15,262 nucleotides of DNA from an uncultured Planctomycetales bacterium (GTDB taxonomy: Bacteria > Planctomycetota > Planctomycetia > Pirellulales > Thermoguttaceae). Every line of letters starts with the position of its first letter. Positions within the stretch are counted from its first letter, which is position 1. The stretch is taken from contig CALARR010000307.1 of NCBI GenBank assembly GCA_937889015.1, positions 1-15,262 of the forward strand, in the 5' to 3' direction. The position numbers were made by a program, and so were the translations under genes. Positions 7,914-15,262 of this stretch are shown here, piece by piece. Below the pieces are notes generated by a model. That model was not told where the DNA came from, searched no databases, and saw only the letters and a list, made by a program, of their open reading frames with translations.

Positions 7914-9980
7914 TCAGAGGCCTTGCATGATCCGCTTGGCCTTCTCCAGGGTGGCGGCGTCCTTGGAGACTTCCAGGACCTTCTGGAGGGCCGCGGTAAA
8001 CTCGCGGTGGTTGGGCTCCATGAGTTCACGGCGATGGGCCAGCTCGACCACCGATCGGCCAGCCTCGGTGGCCAGGGTCGGGTCATCGAGATAGGGCACC
8101 ACCCAGCGCAGCGTCTTCACATTGCGCACGTTGGAGACGCGGCTCAAGAGATACTTCTTGTCTTCGGTGCGGATGGCCATGTCCATGGCCTTCTTGAACT
8201 TGTCGAGGGTCTTGGTGTCGCCTTCCTTGCCGGTCTGGCTGATGACACGCACATAGGCGCGGAGGGCGGCTGTCTGATGCGCCTTGTCGGGCGCACCGGC
8301 GGCCAGTTTCAGCAGTTCGTCGGCCACGCTGGCGTCGGGCCAGTTGCAGAGGGCGCGCACCCCGGCGTCGCGCAGGTTCGCATCCGAGGAGCCGATGGCT
8401 TCGAGCACGGTCTGCAAGGCCCGTTTTCCGCCCACGCGGCCCAGGGCGGGCAAGAGGGCCAGGCGGTCCTCGGCCGAGGCTGGCTGGAAGATCGCCAAGA
8501 CCGGCTGATCCAGGGTCTGCGGATCTTCGCCCCGGCTGCAAGCGAACATGACCAACTTCTCCACGTCGTCGCGATCCTTGCCACGCGGTGTTTTCAGCAG
8601 GAGGGCGACGAGCGCCGGCACATCCTTGGGCTGCGCCAGGTTGCCCAAGGCACGCAACAGGGCGGGGCGCAGATCCTTGTCCTGCGTCTGGGCGTCGGCC
8701 AGCAAGGCGGGCACGGCCGCCGTGCACTGGCGTTTTTCGAGCAGTTCGATCAGGCCCTTGCGTTGGGCCGGTGAACTGCTCTGCATGGCGACGATCAGGG
8801 CCTCGTCCACTCCCTCGCCGCAGATCCGCTCCAGGCACTCGCGCGCGGCGGGAGTGGCTTCGTTGTTGGCCGCCAAGATCTCTAGCAACAGGGGCACGAC
8901 CGTGCCGTCGCCCAATCTGGAAAGGGCCAGAATGCCCGCGGTGCGGATCTCGGGCTGCGAGGCGCGCGCGGCGGTTACGGCCAGCGGCATTGCGGCCCGG
9001 TCGCCGCGCGCGGCCAGTCCAGCCAAGACCATCACCTGCGCTGCAGGCGGCAGCTTGGGCAGGCCGGCGGAAAGGGCCGGGAGCACGCCGGCGCCGCGAA
9101 GCTCGACGACGAAGCCGCCGGCCACAGCTTGAGCGTCCGCGTCGTGGGAAGCGAGCATCTCCAGCACGAGCGGGGTTGCCTGGTCGCCGGCGGCGACGAG
9201 TCTGCCTTTCATGGCCGCCAAGCGCACGGGGCGAGGCTGCTGGGCGTCGGCCAGGCGGAGGTAGACGGCAGCGGCGTCGGCCGTCTGGCCGGCCTTCAGA
9301 AGGCGATCCGCAGAGCAGAGCCAAGCCTCGCCGATTGCGGGCCTGAGTTCGGGCCGGGCCTGTTCGTAGGCGGCCGACAAGGCCTGGGCCGCGGCTTCGC
9401 AGCCGATCTTGCCCAGCGATTGCGCGGCAACGGCGGCAATGGCCGGCTCGGCCGACAGCAGCGGGGCCAGGGCCGGCACGCTGGCCGATTCGCCGCGGAA
9501 CCCCAAGGCCAGAATCAGGGCCGTGCGCCAGTCGGGGTCAGAGGCCGCGCCCAGGGCCGCCACGAGCTGCGCGTTGGCCTGCGGCGTGGGATTGGACTGC
9601 AAGGCGCGCAGGGCGGCATCGCGAATGAGCGGGTCCTTGTCCTTGATCAAGGCCGCCAAGGTCTCGACGCACTCCTCGCGGCCGATCCACTGAACTTGCT
9701 TGAGCAACCAGAGACGGGCAGGACGAGGGACGTCGGGGCTCAATTTCTTCAAGATCTCACGGCAGGCATCGGCGCGAGCGGCTTCCTGGCCAGTGGCCCC
9801 CAGGGCATAGCAGGCGTCCTGGAGCCGCTGTTGGGCAGCCTGATTGTCGGGGATGTTTTCGGAACCGATGCCCGGCAGGCATTCGGCCAAGAGATCCTTG
9901 AAAGATGGTTCCTGGGCCGAGGCGCGCGGCGCGCCGACAAGCACGACCGACAGGGAAAGCAGAAAGGCGATGGTTCGCAT
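7914..9980 (-). CDS. Secreted HEAT-repeat protein (688 aa)
   Basis: ATG at 9980 opens a clear Sec signal peptide with cleavage expected after Ala-Ser-Ala at residue 22. Almost all of the mature protein is alpha-helical HEAT-type repeats about 30-40 residues long. Examples are DKDPLIRDAALRALQSNP, PALAPLLSAEPAIAAVAAQS and DLRPALLRALGNLAQPKDV. The C-terminal region (after about 600) is more charged and less regular. No catalytic motif is visible, so a scaffold or binding role in the periplasm is the most that can be said. In planctomycetes such proteins are often encoded near exported oxidoreductases and sugar hydrolases, as here: the Gfo/Idh/MocA gene ends 66 bases upstream and the uxaB-like gene follows 26 bases downstream. 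No strong ribosome-binding site is seen before the start. Confidence 0.85.
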   Translation of the reverse strand: MRTIAFLLSLSVVLVGAPRASAQEPSFKDLLAECLPGIGSENIPDNQAAQQRLQDACYALGATGQEAARADACREILKKLSPDVPRPARLWLLKQVQWIGREECVETLAALIKDKDPLIRDAALRALQSNPTPQANAQLVAALGAASDPDWRTALILALGFRGESASVPALAPLLSAEPAIAAVAAQSLGKIGCEAAAQALSAAYEQARPELRPAIGEAWLCSADRLLKAGQTADAAAVYLRLADAQQPRPVRLAAMKGRLVAAGDQATPLVLEMLASHDADAQAVAGGFVVELRGAGVLPALSAGLPKLPPAAQVMVLAGLAARGDRAAMPLAVTAARASQPEIRTAGILALSRLGDGTVVPLLLEILAANNEATPAARECLERICGEGVDEALIVAMQSSSPAQRKGLIELLEKRQCTAAVPALLADAQTQDKDLRPALLRALGNLAQPKDVPALVALLLKTPRGKDRDDVEKLVMFACSRGEDPQTLDQPVLAIFQPASAEDRLALLPALGRVGGKRALQTVLEAIGSSDANLRDAGVRALCNWPDASVADELLKLAAGAPDKAHQTAALRAYVRVISQTGKEGDTKTLDKFKKAMDMAIRTEDKKYLLSRVSNVRNVKTLRWVVPYLDDPTLATEAGRSVVELAHRRELMEPNHREFTAALQKVLEVSKDAATLEKAKRIMQGL

Positions 9981-10046
9981 GGCAAAACCCGTGTTGGGGG
10001 AGAGTTTCTTGCGGATGGGATGCGATCGGATTGCGAGCTTGACAGA

Positions 10047-11345
<1,299 letters not shown>

Positions 11346-11473
11346 GCAGAGAGCTCCTCTTGCGTGGCGCGTGATGCCCGAGGGCATGCGCGGGGTGTGT
11401 GCTTCTCAACGCCGGGAAAATCGTTCGGTAACGGCTCGGATCGCCGCTGGCGGCGGTGCGCAAGCGGACCCGC

Positions 11474-11479
11474 ATTATA
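11474..11479 (-). promoter_or_regulatory. Candidate -10 box upstream of the Gfo/Idh/MocA gene
   Basis: The minus strand reads CCGGCTATAATGCG here, containing a perfect TATAAT. It is about 130 bases before the chosen start. No good -35 box is seen at 17 bases. The surrounding twelve bases differ at one position from the box upstream of the MqnD-like gene. Confidence 0.5.
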
Positions 11480-11591
11480 GCCGGCCGACCACGGTGGGGG
11501 CAGACGCCGCCCCAATTTCCCGCCCACGGCAGGGGAGCGGCCGGCGTGAGGTAGGCCGAGTCCTTGTCATCGGGGGGCAATGTGGTTGCCT

Positions 11592-12641
11592 CTACTGCCA
11601 AACGCCCAGTTCGTGGATGGTCTGATACATGGCGACGATATTGGCTGTGGGGCTCACGGGCTGGATATTGTGGCAGGGAGCGCAGATCCAGCGTGCGCCG
11701 GCATAGATTTCGACGCTTTCGCGCACCTCGGCCACCACGTCAGCCACGCTGCCGAAGGCCAGCGTCTGCTGGTTGTCGATCGAACCGTGGAAGATCACCC
11801 GGTCGCCGAAATCGGCCACCAGGCGCTGGCGTTCCATGCCGGGGCAGCGCCATTGAATCGGATTGAGGATCTCGATCCCCACCCGATCGATCAAGTCCGG
11901 CAGGAAAGCGCGGGCCGCGCCGTCGGTATGGTACATCACGTGCACGCCGAAGCGGCGTGCCAGATCGGCCATGCGGACCTGGTTGGGCAGCAGGAAGCGG
12001 CGGTACATGGGCAGGCTCATCAGCGGGCCGGTCTGGGCGCCCAGATCTTCGGCGACCCAGGTCAGATCGATGCGCCCCTGGCCGGCCTCGAAGATCCGCC
12101 GGTGGTGTTCGATGTAGAAATCGAAGATGTGGCCCAGGATCGCATCGGCGATCTCCGGGCGGAGGGCCAGATCTTCGAAGGCTGTTTGCAGGCCGCGGAG
12201 GTTGCCGTAGAGGAGGAACGGCTCATAGCAGCCGGCATGCACCGGCCAGGTACCATCCTCCCGCTCGAGGGCCTGGCTGACGGCCGAGTAGTCGAAATCG
12301 TCAGGGCTGGGCCAGCGATGGGCGTGGACATCCTCAACCGACTGGACCGCGGCCAGCGGCTGGATCAGCGGCTCGTCGTAAATGCCCGATCCGTAGTCGA
12401 CCTTGCGGAAGACGATCCCCCACAGGTCGGCACCGGCTGCCGGAGGCTCGCTCGGGCACCAAGCGGGCTCGACAAAATGCCGGCGGTCGACGTGCAGCCG
12501 TCGCCACAGCGCGTCTTCGTTGGCACACGCCAGATCGGCCAACAGACGCGTGGTAACCTCGGGCGTGGCTTGGTAGTCGGTCGGGATGCGATCCGGGGTC
12601 TGGCGGTTGAGCAGGGCGAGCCAGCGTTGGCGTGGAGTCAT
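11592..12641 (-). CDS. Uroporphyrinogen decarboxylase (URO-D) superfamily protein (349 aa)
   Basis: ATG at 12641 begins MTPRQRWLALLNRQTPDRIP, the usual opening of URO-D-like methyltransferase or decarboxylase relatives; the open frame extends further upstream but that part is not protein-like and overlaps the divergent gene. GVHVMYHTDGAARAFLPDL (232-250), ILNPIQW (258-264) and APCHNIQPVSPTANI (321-335) are the conserved active-site and C-terminal segments. The methyltransferase members MtaA and CmuA have a His-x-Cys zinc motif; here the matching place reads His-Thr-Asp, so that zinc site is absent. It is not the heme-pathway HemE type, judging by the divergent N-terminal region. Members of this branch are common next to sugar oxidoreductases and their reaction is unknown. 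A 246-base gap separates it from the downstream Gfo/Idh/MocA gene. No strong ribosome site is visible. Confidence 0.8.
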   Translation of the reverse strand: MTPRQRWLALLNRQTPDRIPTDYQATPEVTTRLLADLACANEDALWRRLHVDRRHFVEPAWCPSEPPAAGADLWGIVFRKVDYGSGIYDEPLIQPLAAVQSVEDVHAHRWPSPDDFDYSAVSQALEREDGTWPVHAGCYEPFLLYGNLRGLQTAFEDLALRPEIADAILGHIFDFYIEHHRRIFEAGQGRIDLTWVAEDLGAQTGPLMSLPMYRRFLLPNQVRMADLARRFGVHVMYHTDGAARAFLPDLIDRVGIEILNPIQWRCPGMERQRLVADFGDRVIFHGSIDNQQTLAFGSVADVVAEVRESVEIYAGARWICAPCHNIQPVSPTANIVAMYQTIHELGVWQ

Positions 12642-12655
12642 GGGCGTGCTCGGGG

Positions 12656-12692
12656 CTATGGATGCCGGCGCAGCCAACGACCGCAGTTCCGT
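12656..12692 (+). repeat. 37-base dispersed repeat, copy A
   Basis: This copy matches 14210-14246 at 32 of 37 positions with no gaps. The shared core includes GATGCCGGC, CAGCCAA and TTCCGT. Four of the five differences are transitions. It lies 15 bases upstream of the URO-D-like start codon and is non-coding here. Confidence 0.7.
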
Positions 12693-12859
12693 CCGGATTC
12701 CAGCCCTATCGGCTGGAGCCCGGCGCTCCCGCGGCCGCGGAACGATCATGGGGCAATGCGGGCCGCAATAGTTTGCCACTTCGCGGCATTCTACTGCCTG
12801 GCAGGCGGCTCCAGAAGTGATTGCTTGCCGTCCCCCTCGCCTAGGGCACCAAAAGCGGC

Positions 12860-12865
12860 TATACT
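12860..12865 (+). promoter_or_regulatory. Candidate -10 box for the MqnD-like gene
   Basis: TATACT lies within CGGCTATACTGC (12856-12867), which differs at one base from the minus-strand box upstream of the Gfo/Idh/MocA gene. It is 58 bases before the GTG start, a suitable leader length. No -35 box at normal spacing is obvious. Confidence 0.45.
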
Positions 12866-12923
12866 GCATCGGCGGCAAGTGGCCGCGAAGTGGGCCGATC
12901 CGTGTTCTTGTACGAGGTTCTTC

Positions 12924-13784
12924 GTGAACGATTCCCGCCGGTTGATCCGCGTCGGACATAGCCCGGACGCAGACGATGCCTTCATGTTCTATGCCCTGGC
13001 CAAGGACAAGGTCGACACGGGGCCGTATCGATTTGTGCACGAGTTGGTGGATATCGAGACACTCAATCGGCGGGCCTTCTCCGGGGAACTGGAGTTGACG
13101 GCCGTCAGCCTGCATGCCTATGCGCACCTCACCGACCGCTATCGGCTGTGTTCGTGCGGGGCCAGCATGGGCGACGGCTACGGGCCGATGGTCGTGGCCA
13201 AGCGCGCGCTGGAGGTGGGCGATCTGGCCGGGTTGCAGATCGCCGTGCCGGGCACGCTGACCACCGCTTTTCTGGCGTTGCGGTTGTGCCTGAAAGGGGA
13301 TTTTGCGTATGTCGTCGTGCCCTTCGACGAGATCCTCCCCGCAGTGCAGGCGGGGAACTACCAGGGCAAGCCGATCGACGCCGGGCTGATTATCCATGAA
13401 GGGCAATTGACCTACGGCCAGTTTGGCATGCACCTGGTCGTAGACACGGGCCAGTGGTGGCTGGCCGAGACGGGGCTGCCGCTTCCGCTGGGCGCCAACG
13501 CGGTGCGCAAGGATCTGGGCCTGGAGGTCTGCCGTGACGTGCAGCGACTGTTGGTGGCCAGCATTCGCTATGGGCTGGAGCACCGCAAAGATGCCCTGGA
13601 CTACGCGCTGGGATTCGGTCGCGGCCTGGATCCGACGGACGCGGACCGCTTTGTGGGAATGTACGTGAACGATTGGACTGTGGATTTCGGGCCGCGCGGG
13701 CGCGAGGCGGTGCGTGTGCTGTTGGCGCGCGCGCACGCCGCAGGCGTAGTGCCGACCGCGGTCGAGCCGGAGTTCGTAGACTGA
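12924..13784 (+). CDS. mqnD: MqnD-like 1,4-dihydroxy-6-naphthoate synthase (286 aa)
   Basis: MqnD converts cyclic dehypoxanthine futalosine to 1,4-dihydroxy-6-naphthoate in the futalosine route to menaquinone, in the cytoplasm. GTG at 12924 is chosen as the start: GAGG lies six bases upstream, and the protein then begins just before the conserved phosphate/ligand-binding-like segment VGHSPDADDAFMFYAL (10-25). The upstream part of the open frame is not protein-like. Other family segments are ELTAVSLHAYAHL, IAVPGTLTTAFLALRL and DAGLIIHEGQLTYGQFGM; His158 in IIHEGQ corresponds to the conserved histidine thought to be catalytic. Length fits the family (about 270-290 residues). The gene stands apart from other menaquinone genes in this window. 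A homologous but repurposed ligand-binding protein is possible, but the motif fit is good. Confidence 0.85.
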   Translation: MNDSRRLIRVGHSPDADDAFMFYALAKDKVDTGPYRFVHELVDIETLNRRAFSGELELTAVSLHAYAHLTDRYRLCSCGASMGDGYGPMVVAKRALEVGDLAGLQIAVPGTLTTAFLALRLCLKGDFAYVVVPFDEILPAVQAGNYQGKPIDAGLIIHEGQLTYGQFGMHLVVDTGQWWLAETGLPLPLGANAVRKDLGLEVCRDVQRLLVASIRYGLEHRKDALDYALGFGRGLDPTDADRFVGMYVNDWTVDFGPRGREAVRVLLARAHAAGVVPTAVEPEFVD

Positions 13785-13803
13785 GTGCCTGTTCCAGGAC
13801 CAT

Positions 13804-13862
13804 CACGGCAGCGCCGGCGGCCCAGCAGGACCGGGTTGCCGACAGGCTCTGGGACCGGCTCT
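13804..13862 (+). repeat. Dispersed palindromic repeat, copy 2
   Basis: The last 37 bases (about 13824-13860) match the reverse complement of the copy at 14871-14949 at 32 positions without gaps, and the preceding part aligns with one single-base gap. It contains GGCGGCCCAGCAGGACC and GCCGACAGGCTCTGGGACCG. It lies 19 bases after the MqnD-like stop, in the same orientation as copy 1. Confidence 0.8.
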
Positions 13863-13917
13863 GAGAGTTCTGGTCATAACGGGCTGGTGTCTCCGACAGT
13901 CTTGCGGTTCAGGTCTT

Positions 13918-14709
13918 ATGAACTTGTTTCATCGTGACAAGAAGGACCCGGGGGGCGAAGACTCACCCTCATCCAGCGGCACGCCGCCTGGGCCGAGCCT
14001 GGCCGACATCGAGCAGAAGTTGGAGCAGGTCTTGCGGCGGATGGAGTTGTTGCCGGCAACGCCGGCCTCCAGCTCGTCGGCGGCGCATAGCGCGGCGAGC
14101 GAAGTGTCGCTAAACGCTATTCTGCAGCCGCTGGCGGCCAAGGTCGATGCGCTGTGTCAGCAACAGACGCACCTGGTCGAGTTGCTGGAGCGGATCGAGG
14201 GCCAGGCGACTATTGATGCCGGCACAGCCAATGATCGCAATTCCGTGCCAGGCACGGCCGGGCAAGGGGACTGGCCTGCCGCCTTGCTGGGGGACGAACT
14301 GTCGCAACTGCGGAGCATCGAAGGCCAGCGGCAGAAGCTCCTGACCGGCCTGCTGTCGGGCCAAGATGCGGCCCGGGCCCTGGTCGGACAGATTCTCGTC
14401 TTCCAAGCGGCGCGCGCGGAACAGATTCCGCAGTTGCTCCAGGATCTGGGGGAGGCCTACTACCGCTGGCAGCCCAAGGGCCGGCCGGGGGCCTCGCCTT
14501 TGGAGAAGGCGTTGGCCGGTTGGGCCGAGCGACGGTGCGAGGCCGGCGGGGTCACGAACCGGATCGAGTTGGTCGATCCGGGACAGCGTTTTGACACGAC
14601 GCGCCACAATTCCACGACGCGCGGTGTCGAGGTGGATGCGGTTTGGGGCTGGGTTGTGCTGCGCGACAATGGCAAGGTGTATACCAAGGCGGCGGTGGGA
14701 GTGCGATAG
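13918..14709 (+). CDS. GrpE-like hypothetical protein with coiled coil (263 aa)
   Basis: ATG at 13918 begins a hydrophilic N-terminus (Asp/Glu/Ser/Pro-rich), with no signal peptide or membrane segment. Helical, coiled-coil-prone segments follow: LADIEQKLEQVLRRMELL (28-45) and a Leu/Gln-rich stretch at about 68-96. The C-terminal part has GQRFDTTRHNS (222-232) and WVVLRDNGKVYTKAAVGV. These resemble the GrpE pattern in which Gly..Phe-Asp..His-Asn/Glu is followed by a beta segment that contacts Hsp70, so a nucleotide-exchange role for an Hsp70-type chaperone is a reasonable inference. Typical GrpE is about 180-200 residues, so this is an extended or divergent form. Residues about 98-110 are encoded by a dispersed 37-base repeat, in a linker between helices, so the insertion kept the frame. 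If an Hsp70 partner exists it should lie downstream. Confidence 0.7.
   Translation: MNLFHRDKKDPGGEDSPSSSGTPPGPSLADIEQKLEQVLRRMELLPATPASSSSAAHSAASEVSLNAILQPLAAKVDALCQQQTHLVELLERIEGQATIDAGTANDRNSVPGTAGQGDWPAALLGDELSQLRSIEGQRQKLLTGLLSGQDAARALVGQILVFQAARAEQIPQLLQDLGEAYYRWQPKGRPGASPLEKALAGWAERRCEAGGVTNRIELVDPGQRFDTTRHNSTTRGVEVDAVWGWVVLRDNGKVYTKAAVGVR
14210..14246 (+). repeat. 37-base dispersed repeat, copy B, inside a coding sequence
   Basis: This copy is 32/37 identical to 12656-12692. It lies inside the GrpE-like gene in frame and is translated as roughly TIDAGTANDRNSV. The bases just after it form a small palindrome, CCGTGCC-A-GGCACGG, as the other copy is also followed by a hairpin with different sequence. 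Confidence 0.7.
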
Positions 14710-14741
14710 TCGCGGGCGCTTGGTGGTTGGCAAGGAGATTG

Positions 14742-14761
14742 CCGACGGTGGGAGCCGTCGG
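14742..14761 (+). terminator. Hairpin downstream of the GrpE-like gene
   Basis: CCGACGG (14742-14748) pairs with CCGTCGG (14755-14761) around a six-base loop, 33 bases after the stop codon. No T-run follows, so it is only a candidate terminator. Confidence 0.4.
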
Positions 14762-14789
14762 GCGGCTGAACGGTTTGCAGGAGTCCTAG

Positions 14790-14868
14790 AGCCGGTCCAA
14801 AGACCTGTCGGCAGCTCAGTGCGGCTGGGCCGCCCGAGGTAGCTGGGGTGGTTCTCGGATAGGTTCTT
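14790..14868 (-). repeat. Dispersed palindromic repeat, copy 3 (first of a tandem pair)
   Basis: It aligns without gaps to the next copy over 79 bases with 14 differences (65/79), offset by 81 bases. It begins with AGCCGGTCC and contains GGCTGGGCCGCCCGA. Orientation is opposite to copies 1 and 2. Confidence 0.85.
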
Positions 14869-14870
14869 TT

Positions 14871-14949
14871 AGCCGGTCCCAGAACCTGTCGGCGCCTCAG
14901 TCCTGCTGGGCCGCCCGACGTGGCTGTGATGTTTCTGGGATAGGTCCTT
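14871..14949 (-). repeat. Dispersed palindromic repeat, copy 4 (second of a tandem pair)
   Basis: This copy is the closest match to copies 1 and 2. Two dyads are visible in it: GCCG...CGGC spanning about 14872-14893, and GGGC-C-GCCC at the centre. It ends 13 bases before the start codon of the zinc-ribbon gene, so it lies within that gene's leader. Confidence 0.85.
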
Positions 14950-14962
14950 GGTTTAGATTCTC

Positions 14963-15262
14963 ATGAACACCTATCGTTGTACGAATTGTGGATTTGAGTT
15001 GCGGCGGCCGAGCATGCCGTATCGGTGTCCGCAATGCGAACGTCAAGGTGTGGGCTTGTTTCGGCAGCTTGCGCCAGGTCAGGGCAGCCCGCCGCCGGCG
15101 CCGGGGCAGGTGGTCGTCCCGGCAGTTCCCGCGGCCCCGCCTGTGCCGCCCATGAGGCCGGCGCCCTCCGTGCCCAGCGCGGGCGAGATCGAGCGACTTC
15201 CAGGGGCAAGTGTGCCGTCGCCATCGCCCACGACGGTGCCCAGTCCGCCGACGCCGCCGGCC
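14963..15262 (+). CDS. N-terminal part of a zinc-ribbon, proline-rich protein (right edge)
   Basis: ATG at 14963 opens a frame that stays open to the window end, giving 100 residues with no stop. It begins MNTYRCTNCGFELRRPSMPY, with two Cys-x-x-Cys knuckles at residues 6-9 and 22-25, which is a small zinc-ribbon or rubredoxin-like fold. Residues about 36-100 are Pro/Ala/Val-rich and look like a flexible linker to a domain beyond the edge. No signal peptide is seen, so the protein is probably cytoplasmic at its N-terminus. The position directly after the GrpE-like gene suggests a functional link, perhaps an Hsp70-like or regulatory protein, but nothing in the visible part proves it. The ribosome-binding site is unclear because repeat copy 4 ends just upstream. 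Confidence 0.75.
   Translation, partial: MNTYRCTNCGFELRRPSMPYRCPQCERQGVGLFRQLAPGQGSPPPAPGQVVVPAVPAAPPVPPMRPAPSVPSAGEIERLPGASVPSPSPTTVPSPPTPPA

Larger units (their letters stand above)
12642..12923. other. Divergent intergenic region with repeat and hairpin
   Basis: This 282-base gap lies between the oppositely transcribed URO-D-like and MqnD-like genes, so it should hold both promoters. It contains a 37-base repeat copy (12656-12692), a 7-bp hairpin just after it (TCCAGCC 12699-12705 with GGCTGGA 12711-12717), and a -10-like box at 12860-12865. No promoter for the URO-D-like gene could be picked out. Confidence 0.55.

Noticed and set aside
6808..8094. 428-codon plus-strand frame over the tagaturonate reductase-like gene
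   Set aside because: The minus strand has the conserved family motifs; the plus-strand translation is low-complexity and matches nothing.
11580..12923. Upstream extension of the MqnD-like open frame
   Set aside because: The extension is antisense to the URO-D-like gene and not protein-like. The GTG at 12924 has a ribosome site and begins at the family's normal N-terminus.
12642..13736. Upstream extension of the URO-D-like open frame
   Set aside because: It overlaps the MqnD-like gene on the other strand, and the family's usual N-terminus starts at the ATG at 12641.
14742..14949. Possible CRISPR array in the repeat-rich right side
   Set aside because: There are only two adjacent diverged 79-base copies with a 2-base gap, no spacers and no cas genes.

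Overview
The window looks like a chromosomal segment of a GC-rich planctomycete or close relative in the PVC group; this is inferred from gene content, not from a marker gene. The basis is a Tat-exported Gfo/Idh/MocA oxidoreductase, a secreted HEAT-repeat protein, an LRR lipoprotein fragment, a URO-D-like protein, a very large LamG-bearing sugar hydrolase, a menaquinone gene of the futalosine route, and abundant degenerate palindromic intergenic repeats.

Layout. Positions 1-63 hold the possible last codons of a gene leaving the window to the left. Positions 64-454 are non-coding and carry the first copy of a dispersed repeat. Positions 455-4441 (+) encode a secreted 1328-residue LamG plus TIM-barrel protein, probably a glycoside hydrolase. 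Positions 4442-5275 are gene debris on the minus strand: a double hairpin, a fragment resembling sulfotransferase and glycosyltransferase pieces, and a truncated LRR lipoprotein. Then come minus-strand genes: a secreted GH43-like beta-propeller (5389-6462), a tagaturonate reductase-like dehydrogenase (6706-7887), a HEAT-repeat protein (7914-9980), a Tat-exported Gfo/Idh/MocA protein (10047-11345) and a URO-D family protein (11592-12641). From 12924 the strand switches to plus: an MqnD-like protein (12924-13784), a GrpE-like protein (13918-14709) and the start of a zinc-ribbon protein cut by the right edge (14963-15262).

How the genes may work together. The left and middle parts look like an accessory carbohydrate region: two secreted hydrolase-like proteins, a cytoplasmic hexuronate-type dehydrogenase, an exported sugar oxidoreductase and a URO-D-like protein. 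The Gfo/Idh, HEAT and tagaturonate reductase genes are close enough (65-bp and 26-bp gaps) to be one transcript, with a candidate -10 box upstream. The right part looks like housekeeping: menaquinone synthesis and a possible chaperone co-factor.

The most distinctive signal is repetitive. A roughly 55-79 bp palindrome-containing repeat occurs four times, once as a tandem pair, and a second 37-bp repeat occurs once between genes and once inside the GrpE-like reading frame. No tRNA, rRNA, CRISPR array, intact transposase or defence system was recognised.
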